A stretch of 64,000 bases of DNA from contig NZ_CP007597.1 in assembly GCF_000661955.1 (NCBI RefSeq), forward strand, positions 2,770,984-2,834,983, given 5' to 3'. The notes under the pieces are model-generated. The model saw only the letters and a program-made list of their open reading frames with translations, was not told where the DNA came from and searched no databases. This stretch comes from Stenotrophomonas rhizophila. GTDB taxonomy: Bacteria; Pseudomonadota; Gammaproteobacteria; Xanthomonadales; Xanthomonadaceae. Below, piece after piece: positions 58,799 to 64,000 of this stretch (positions within the stretch are counted from its first letter, which is position 1; every line of letters begins with the position of its first letter). The translations under genes were made by a program, and so were the position numbers.

Positions 58799-60229
58799 TC
58801 AGCCCTCCATCTGCTCCAGCTCCTTGCCCTTGGTCTCGTTGACGAAGCGCAGCACGAAAAACACCGACAGCACCGCGGCCACCGTATAGATGCCGTACGC
58901 CCCGGCCAGGCCGATGCTGCCCAGCAGGACCGGGAAGGACACGGTGATGGCGAAGTTGGCCGTCCACTGCGCCGCACCAGCCACCGCCAGCCCCGAGCCG
59001 CGGATCTGGTTGGGGAACATCTCGCCCAGCATCACCCACATCACCGGGCCCCAGGACATGTTGAAGAAGATCACGTAGACATTCGCCGCCACCAGCGCCA
59101 GCACGCCCATGCTGTCGGACAACTGCAGCTTGCCGCCGGCATCCAGCGACCCGCTGGCGAAGGCGATGGTGACCAGCGCCAGCGAGATCGCCATGCCCAC
59201 CGAGCCGATCCACAGCAGCGGCTTGCGGCCGATACGGTCGATCAGCACCACGGTGACCAGGCAGGCACCGATGCTGAGCGCACCGGACAGCACGTTGATC
59301 AGCAGCGCGTCGTTCTCCGAAAAGCCCACCGCCTGCCACAGCACCGCGCCGTAGTAGAAGACGACGTTGATGCCCACCAGCTGCTGGAACACCGCCAGAC
59401 CGATGCCGATCCAGACAATCGGGCGCAGCGTGCCGGTGGCCTTGCTGATCAGGTCCGAGAAGGTCGGGCGGTGCTGGTCCTGGGACAGCGAGCCTTCGAT
59501 CTCGGTGATCTTGGCCTGGGCCTCGGCCGGCCCGTACAGACGGGTCAGTACCGCCAGGGCCTGGTCACGGCGCCCTTTGACCACCAGGAAGCGCGGGCTT
59601 TCGGGGATCAGCAGCAACAGGCACAGGAACAGCAGCGAGGGAATGGCCTGCATCCAGAACATCCAGCGCCATGCCGCCTGGCCCAGCCACAGGGACTCGG
59701 TGGAGGCGCCGGCCGCCTTGGCCAGCAGGTAGTTGCTCAGGAAGGCGCAGAACAACCCGCTGATGATCGCGATCTGCTGCACCGTGGCCAGCCGCCCGCG
59801 GTACCGGGCCGAGGCCACCTCGGCGATGTAGGCCGGCGACATCACGCTGGCCGCGCCGACCGCAAACCCGCCGATCACCCGGGCGATGATGAACACCGTG
59901 GAGCTGTGCGCCGCGCCGGCCCCCAGGGCCGAGAACAGGAACATCGCCGCCGCGATGATCAGCACGCCGCGGCGCCCGAGCCGGTCGCCCAGGCGGCCGG
60001 CGAAGAACGCACCGATCGCGCAGCCGAGCAGCATCGAGGCCACTTCGAAGCCGATCCCGGCCGAGCTGGACTGGAAGGTGTCCTTGAGGCCATCGACGGT
60101 GCCGTTGATGACGCCGCTGTCGAACCCGAACAGGAAGCCACCGATGGTGGCCACGCAGCTGATCAGGATGATGAAGCCGGTGTTCTCGCCGCTGCCGGCA
60201 CGTGTACTGCTGAGCGAAGCACTGGTCAT
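58799..60229 (-). CDS. MFS sugar porter
   Basis: 476 residues with twelve membrane segments. Sugar-porter (XylE/GLUT) motifs: GGFLFGFDSGVINGT in TM1, GRLGDRLGRRGVLI, PAYIAEVASARYRGRL, PESPRFLVVKGRRDQA between halves, QQLVGINVVFYYG in TM7 (sugar-binding QQ-x-x-G-x-N), and PNQIRGSGLA near the end. A proton-linked hexose or pentose symporter is likely. It is divergent from an SMP-30 lactonase, which suggests a sugar oxidised to a lactone. Confidence 0.9.
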   Translation of the reverse strand: MTSASLSSTRAGSGENTGFIILISCVATIGGFLFGFDSGVINGTVDGLKDTFQSSSAGIGFEVASMLLGCAIGAFFAGRLGDRLGRRGVLIIAAAMFLFSALGAGAAHSSTVFIIARVIGGFAVGAASVMSPAYIAEVASARYRGRLATVQQIAIISGLFCAFLSNYLLAKAAGASTESLWLGQAAWRWMFWMQAIPSLLFLCLLLLIPESPRFLVVKGRRDQALAVLTRLYGPAEAQAKITEIEGSLSQDQHRPTFSDLISKATGTLRPIVWIGIGLAVFQQLVGINVVFYYGAVLWQAVGFSENDALLINVLSGALSIGACLVTVVLIDRIGRKPLLWIGSVGMAISLALVTIAFASGSLDAGGKLQLSDSMGVLALVAANVYVIFFNMSWGPVMWVMLGEMFPNQIRGSGLAVAGAAQWTANFAITVSFPVLLGSIGLAGAYGIYTVAAVLSVFFVLRFVNETKGKELEQMEG

Positions 60230-60555
60230 GGGAAACCCTGGGTTGAAGGGACGCTGCGCACGACCGCAGCAGGGACGGATGGCGCAGGTTCTCATACCTT
60301 TCCCGCCGGCTGGGCGGCGGCGGGTGGGCCCGGACCTGGCGGCGGCCCGCGGCGGTGCGGGCATCGCCGCGCTCGCCCACCGGTTGATCACCGACGCCCT
60401 CCACTGCGACCATGCCCGCCTGGCCGCCCTGCCCACTCCCGGGCGTGGGGCGGCATTGTGGAGGAGCGCCTGCCCATGCCCATGTACGTTCGCCTGATTG
60501 CCCTATCCCGCTGTGGCGCCACGCCGATGGTGCGGATGCCCGCCGGTGCGTCGCG
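60230..60555. other. Divergent intergenic region MFS/SMP-30 (326 bp)
   Basis: No supported gene. A short rightward reading (RRVGPDLAAARGGAGIAALAHRLITDALHCDHARL) looks loosely protein-like but lacks a start, ribosome site or known motif. Divergent promoters should lie here; I could not place them with confidence. Confidence 0.4.
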
Positions 60556-61464
60556 ATGAGCCTCGAACGCGCGCCGGCCACGCTGGCGGTGGACAGCCGC
60601 TGCACCCACGGCGAGGGCGTGCTCTGGTGCGACCGGCGGCAGAGCCTGCTCTGGATCGACATCGCCGAACGCCAGTTGTGGCAGCACACGCCGGCCAGCG
60701 GCAGCACGCGCCACTGGGTGTTGCCGGACCGGCCCGGCTGCATCGGACTGTTCGACGACGGCACGCTGCTGGTGGCATTGGTCAGTTCGCTGCACCGCGC
60801 CGACCTGGCCGCAGCCACCGACGAGGCGCTGCCGCTGCAGTGGCTGGCCGACGTGGACCCACACAACGCGTACACGCGTAGCAACGATGGTCGCGCCGAC
60901 CGCCACGGCAACTTCGTGTTCGGCACCATGAACGAACACCCGGCGCGCGCCGCCGACGGCCGCTTCTATCAGTACTCCAGCCGCCACGGCCTGCGCACAC
61001 TGCCGCTGCCGGGCATCGTGATTCCCAACGCGATCAGCTTCAGCCTGGACGGACGCACGCTGTACTGGTGCGATTCGGTGACGCCACGGATCATGGCCTG
61101 CGATTACGACCCCGAGCGCGCCAGCACCGCCAACGTGCGCGTGTTCACCACGCTGGCCAACCGCGCCGCCGAGCCCGACGGGTCGGCGGTGGATGCCGGC
61201 GGGCGGGTCTGGAACGCACAATGGCGCGCCAGCCAGGTGAGCTGCTATGGCGCCGACGGCGCACTGCTGCAGGTGCAGCCGGTGCCGGTGAAGAACCCCA
61301 CCTGCGTTGCCTTCGGCGGCGCCGACCTGCGCACCTTGTACGTGATCAGTTCGCAGCTGGACCACACGCCCGAAGCCCTGGCCGCAAGCCCGCATGCGGG
61401 CAGCCTGTTCAGCGCGCGCCAGGACCAGCCTGGCCTGCCGGAGAGCCGGGTCCACGTGGCCTGA
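60556..61464 (+). CDS. SMP-30/gluconolactonase family protein
   Basis: 302 residues. Six-blade propeller with the metal-site blocks CTHGEGVLWCDRRQSLLWIDI (Glu ligand), GRADRHGNFVFGTMNE, LPGIVIPNAISFSLDGRTLYWCDS (Asn/Asp) and EPDGSAVDAGGRVWNAQW (Asp). Such enzymes open sugar lactones. With the neighbouring sugar porter it probably handles an oxidised sugar; the specific lactone cannot be assigned. Confidence 0.9.
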   Translation: MSLERAPATLAVDSRCTHGEGVLWCDRRQSLLWIDIAERQLWQHTPASGSTRHWVLPDRPGCIGLFDDGTLLVALVSSLHRADLAAATDEALPLQWLADVDPHNAYTRSNDGRADRHGNFVFGTMNEHPARAADGRFYQYSSRHGLRTLPLPGIVIPNAISFSLDGRTLYWCDSVTPRIMACDYDPERASTANVRVFTTLANRAAEPDGSAVDAGGRVWNAQWRASQVSCYGADGALLQVQPVPVKNPTCVAFGGADLRTLYVISSQLDHTPEALAASPHAGSLFSARQDQPGLPESRVHVA

Positions 61465-61717
61465 CCCGCTGCGGGTCGGGCATGCACCGGGCGCTTAGGC
61501 AGCGGCGACGCACGTGCACAGGGAATCCCCGCGCCCAGCGCGCGGGTGCGCAGACCCCGCAACCGCCCGGCCCGATCGCCATGCAGACCCCGCAACGCGT
61601 TGCAGCACAAGGGCTACCCACACTTACCCGGACAGCCGGCGGGCCGACTGAGCACGCCACGCCAGCATTCAGCCACAACCTGTTCTAGAATTACGCGGCT
61701 TAACGCCGGATTTCCCC

Positions 61718-62041
61718 ATGCCTTTCGTTGTCACCGAAAACTGCATCAAGTGCAAACACACCGATTGCGTGGAAGTGTGCCCCGTGGATTGCTTCCATGA
61801 AGGCCCGAACTTCCTGGTGATCGACCCGGACGAGTGCATCGACTGCACCCTGTGCGAACCGGAATGCCCGGTCAACGCGATTTTCCCTGAAGACGACGTG
61901 CCCGCCGGGCAGGAAGCGTTCGTCGCCCTGAACGCCGAGCTGGCCAAATCCTGGCCGGTGCTGACCGTGCGCAAGGACCCGCCCGCCGACGCCGGCGAAT
62001 GGGACGGCAAGCCGGACAAGCTGCCGCTGCTGGAACGCTGA
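61718..62041 (+). CDS. fdxA: 7-iron ferredoxin
   Basis: 107 residues. Cluster ligands in [17 protein letters not shown] ([3Fe-4S]) and [12 protein letters not shown] ([4Fe-4S]), with the C-terminal extension ending LPLLER typical of the FdxA of pseudomonads and Azotobacter. Essential in several relatives; electron donor of unclear partner. Followed by three tandem terminators. Confidence 0.95.
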   Translation: MPFVVTENCIKCKHTDCVEVCPVDCFHEGPNFLVIDPDECIDCTLCEPECPVNAIFPEDDVPAGQEAFVALNAELAKSWPVLTVRKDPPADAGEWDGKPDKLPLLER

Positions 62042-62058
62042 GCCGCGGCCAGCCGCAA

Positions 62059-62196
62059 ACGAAAAAGGGCGCCGAGGGCGCCCTTTTCGTTTCTCCAACC
62101 GGATCCCCGAACGAAAAAGGGCGCCCAAGGCGCCCTTTTTGTTTCCCCAACCGGATCCCCGGACGAAAAAGGGCGCCCAGGGCGCCCTTTTCGTTT
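62059..62196. terminator. Three tandem near-identical terminators
   Basis: ACGAAAAAGGGCGCC..GGCGCCCTTTTCGT hairpins at 62059-62092, 62111-62144 and 62163-62196, exactly 52 bp apart, joined by an identical CCCCAACCGGATCCCC linker (one base change in the first). They lie between convergent fdxA and the BamC-like gene and would stop transcription both ways. Confidence 0.9.
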
Positions 62197-62212
62197 CCCC
62201 AACCGGATCCCC

Positions 62213-62237
62213 GGTAGTGCCGGCCGCTGGCCGGCTG
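62213..62237. repeat. Single GTAG-type REP palindrome
   Basis: GGTAGTGCCGGCC-GCT-GGCCGGCTG directly after the third terminator. Confidence 0.8.
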
Positions 62238-62326
62238 CCCTTCGCCCCAACGCCATCAGCGTCAGACCCGGGCAGGCACGCAATGCATCCCTGCCCGGCC
62301 AGCAACCGGACCTACCGCAGGTTTCC

Positions 62327-62848
62327 TTACGGAGCCAGCTTCGCCTTCAGCTCGCCCAGCAGCTTGGTCGGGGCGGCGCCGGTGGCCGGCAGGCCGCGCG
62401 GGTCCACAGCCGACACGTAGGCGCCGGCTTCAACACCGACCACGCGGACCAGGAAGTCGCTGCCTTCATAGGCCACGTCATAGGAGCCCAGCAGCTGTGC
62501 CTTGCTGGCGACCTTCACGCCGGCCACCGATTCCAGCGCGGTGCCGACCTTGCCGAACACCTCGTCCTTGCTGCCCGGCACGGTGAAGCCTGCGGCGTTG
62601 GTCGGAGCCTGGGTGGACGCTGCCGCCGGCGCGGGCTTGGCCGCCTGCGAGGCCAGCACCGGCACCTGGGCGGCCGGGCTGCCGCCCGGGGCGTTCAGGT
62701 CCGGCGGCACTTCCAGCGGGCGCATTTCCGGCGCCAGCGCGTAGTCGCCCTTGGCCCCGCGCTTGAAGCAACCGGTGGTACCCACGAGGGTGGCGGTAGC
62801 CAGGATCGCGAAGGACAACACGCGGATGGCGGAAACGGATTGACGCAT
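62327..62848 (-). CDS. BamC/NlpB-like lipoprotein (short)
   Basis: 173 residues, about half the usual BamC length. Signal peptide with probable lipidation Cys in VGTTGCFKRG (weak lipobox), then LAPEMRPLEVPPDLNAPGGSP, which is the BamC N-terminal segment that contacts BamD, a Pro/Ala linker, and a single helix-grip-like domain (about 95-173: KDEVFGKVGTALESVAGVKVASK). The second helix-grip domain is missing. Position next to dapA is the classic nlpB (dapX) locus. CAGGAGATTCCC precedes the ATG. Confidence 0.8.
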   Translation of the reverse strand: MRQSVSAIRVLSFAILATATLVGTTGCFKRGAKGDYALAPEMRPLEVPPDLNAPGGSPAAQVPVLASQAAKPAPAAASTQAPTNAAGFTVPGSKDEVFGKVGTALESVAGVKVASKAQLLGSYDVAYEGSDFLVRVVGVEAGAYVSAVDPRGLPATGAAPTKLLGELKAKLAP

Positions 62849-62875
62849 GGGAATCTCCTGGGTGACCACGGGTGG

Positions 62876-63769
62876 TCAGTGGTTGGATAGTGCTTCCAGC
62901 GCACCGATATCGGTGGCCAGGTGTTCGGCAGCGGCATGGTGCGCCGCAGACAGGGACAGCAGCGGCAGGCGAAGCCCGTGGCCGATGCCGATCCGGCGCA
63001 GCAGGTCCTTCACCGGGATCGGATTGGACTCCACGCCGCAGAATTCATGGAACGGCTCCAGGCGGGCATCCCACGCCTCGGTTGCCTCGCGCTCGCCGGC
63101 CGCAGCCAGGTCGCACATGCGTCGGTATGCGCCCGGCAAGGCATTGGAGCCCACCGAGATCAAGCCATCCACGCCGGACAGGATCGAGCGCGCCGCGGTG
63201 CCGTCATCGCCACTGAGAACGGCAAAATCGGCCGAACGCAGCGCCAGCAGGGCCTGCACGCGGCCCACATCGCCCACCGCTTCCTTGATGCCCACGATGT
63301 TCGGGTGGGCAGCCAGCACGGCCACGGTCTCGGGCAGCATGTCGCAGCCGGTCCGGCCGGGCACGTTGTACAGGATCACCGGCAGCCCGCCCTGGTCGGC
63401 GACGGCGCGGTAATGGGCGATGAGCCCTTCCTGGGTGGGGCGCACGTAGGGCGGGGTCACCACCAGCGCATGGGTGGCGCCGCTGGCGGCCGCCCGGCGG
63501 GTCTGTTCGATGGTTTTCGCCGTGCCCGACAGGCCCGTCCCGGCCAGCACCGGGATGCGCCCGGCCACGGTTTTGACCGCGCTGCGCAGCAGCTGGTCGT
63601 ACTCGTCGTCGGACAGGGTAGCGGCCTCGCCGGTCGAACCGGCAACCACCACCCCGTGAACGCCACCCTCCAGTTGCAGATGCAGCAGGCGCTGCCAACC
63701 GTCGGGATCCAATGCGCCATTGGCCTTGAAAGGCGTGGCCAGCGCGGTGATGAGACCGGAAAGGGACAA
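62876..63769 (-). CDS. dapA: 4-hydroxy-tetrahydrodipicolinate synthase
   Basis: 297 residues from TTG 63769, which matches the family N-terminus ([13 protein letters not shown]); no strong ribosome site is seen and a longer start at 63835 is possible. [34 protein letters not shown] and the Schiff-base Lys in [11 protein letters not shown] are diagnostic. Condenses pyruvate with aspartate semialdehyde in lysine/peptidoglycan synthesis. The BamC-like gene follows by 27 bp. Confidence 0.95.
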   Translation of the reverse strand: MSLSGLITALATPFKANGALDPDGWQRLLHLQLEGGVHGVVVAGSTGEAATLSDDEYDQLLRSAVKTVAGRIPVLAGTGLSGTAKTIEQTRRAAASGATHALVVTPPYVRPTQEGLIAHYRAVADQGGLPVILYNVPGRTGCDMLPETVAVLAAHPNIVGIKEAVGDVGRVQALLALRSADFAVLSGDDGTAARSILSGVDGLISVGSNALPGAYRRMCDLAAAGEREATEAWDARLEPFHEFCGVESNPIPVKDLLRRIGIGHGLRLPLLSLSAAHHAAAEHLATDIGALEALSNH

Positions 63770-63840
63770 GGAAACGTTGCTCGGAAGAAAGGGGGAACCC
63801 GGCGGGCCTAAACGCCGGCCGGATGTACGTTGCATGTTAC

Positions 63841-63870
63841 TTGCGGGTCGAAAGCACGGGCAAGTATGCT
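63841..63870 (+). promoter_or_regulatory. Probable sigma-70 promoter of gcvR
   Basis: TTGCGG (63841-63846), 18 bp, TATGCT (63865-63870), 62 bp ahead of the presumed gcvR start in the dapA/gcvR divergent region. Confidence 0.45.
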
Positions 63871-63932
63871 GGACTCCGGCGAACGTGCCGTCGCCGGCCG
63901 TTCAGACTCACCTTGCATCACCCGGAACCCTC

Positions 63933-64000
63933 TTGACCGACACCACGCCGCGGCCTGCGCCGACCGAAAACCATCTCCTGATCAACGCCTACACGACGCA
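63933..64000 (+). CDS. gcvR: N-terminal fragment of GcvR-like regulator (cut by window end)
   Basis: Starts TTG ACC GAC ACC; the visible residues include ENHLLINAYTT, as in the ACT-domain protein GcvR of Xanthomonadaceae, which controls glycine cleavage. In E. coli gcvR is likewise divergent from dapA-bamC. Only 22 codons are visible, so the assignment leans on position. Confidence 0.6.
   Translation, partial: MTDTTPRPAPTENHLLINAYTT

Noticed and set aside
58691..60559. 622-codon rightward frame opposite the MFS transporter
   Set aside because: His/Gln/Arg-rich shadow; opposing gene has twelve membrane segments and sugar-porter motifs.
62059..62196. Possible CRISPR or attachment-site repeats
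   Set aside because: Each unit is a rho-independent terminator with A and T tracts and identical linkers, no spacer diversity and no integrase.

Overview
The window is about 67% GC, gene-dense and entirely chromosomal in character. Gene content and order (phytase-type TonB receptor operon, sdh operon with lolCD, edd/eda operon, gcvR/dapA) and the many GTAG-flanked palindromes of the SMAG REP type described in Stenotrophomonas maltophilia point to a Xanthomonadaceae genome, most likely Stenotrophomonas. No prophage, insertion sequence, integrase, rRNA or CRISPR array is visible. One tRNA gene, tRNA-Glu(CTC), is present.

Layout. 0.1-9.4 kb: a DUF418 membrane protein, an Oar-like TonB receptor, an array of about 89-bp repeats, an OmpA-like lipoprotein, CPD photolyase, a SUKH-type protein and a catalase-like protein without the usual heme tyrosine. 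9.4-14.1 kb: an ECF sigma/anti-sigma pair, then sodA with a SoxR-like operator and overlapping flavin reductase and TPR genes, two tandem paralogous membrane proteins and an exported pyrophosphatase. 14.2-19.2 kb: a three-gene TonB receptor/phytase/phosphatase operon. 19.3-28.4 kb: upp, a PsiF-like protein, a metallo-hydrolase, ggt with a ferredoxin, coaD, rsmD, htpG behind a heat-shock promoter, and an orphan flagellar-rod-like protein. 28.6-31.7 kb: ftsY, mutY and yggX.

31.8-39.8 kb is a long leftward cluster: an sdhAF4-like gene, sdhC, sdhD, sdhA, sdhB, sdhE, cptA (ygfX), lolC and lolD, followed by a separately started lipoprotein gene. It is divergent from ygfZ. Complex II is therefore encoded together with two assembly factors. 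39.9-47.4 kb carries the Entner-Doudoroff set zwf-glk-pgl-edd-eda, divergent from a sugar ABC ATPase; the shared promoter region has a LacI-family operator. 47.6-52.7 kb: an AT-richer orphan gene, a GacA-like regulator, a PAP2 phosphatase, ispG and a RegBA/PrrBA-like two-component system. 52.9-58.5 kb: a leftward pcnB-folK-panB-panC-panD-pgi run. 58.5-64 kb: tRNA-Glu, an MFS sugar porter divergent from an SMP-30 lactonase, fdxA, three identical-type terminators in tandem, a BamC-like lipoprotein, dapA and the first codons of gcvR.

The most interesting structure outside genes is a roughly 108-bp element present twice (25649-25757 and, inverted, 46534-46640). Both copies have perfect long outer arms and an inner hairpin. 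The arms differ completely in sequence between copies while pairing is kept, and a 53-nt core is partly conserved. This is covariation, the signature of selection on structure, and I do not recognise it as a named family.
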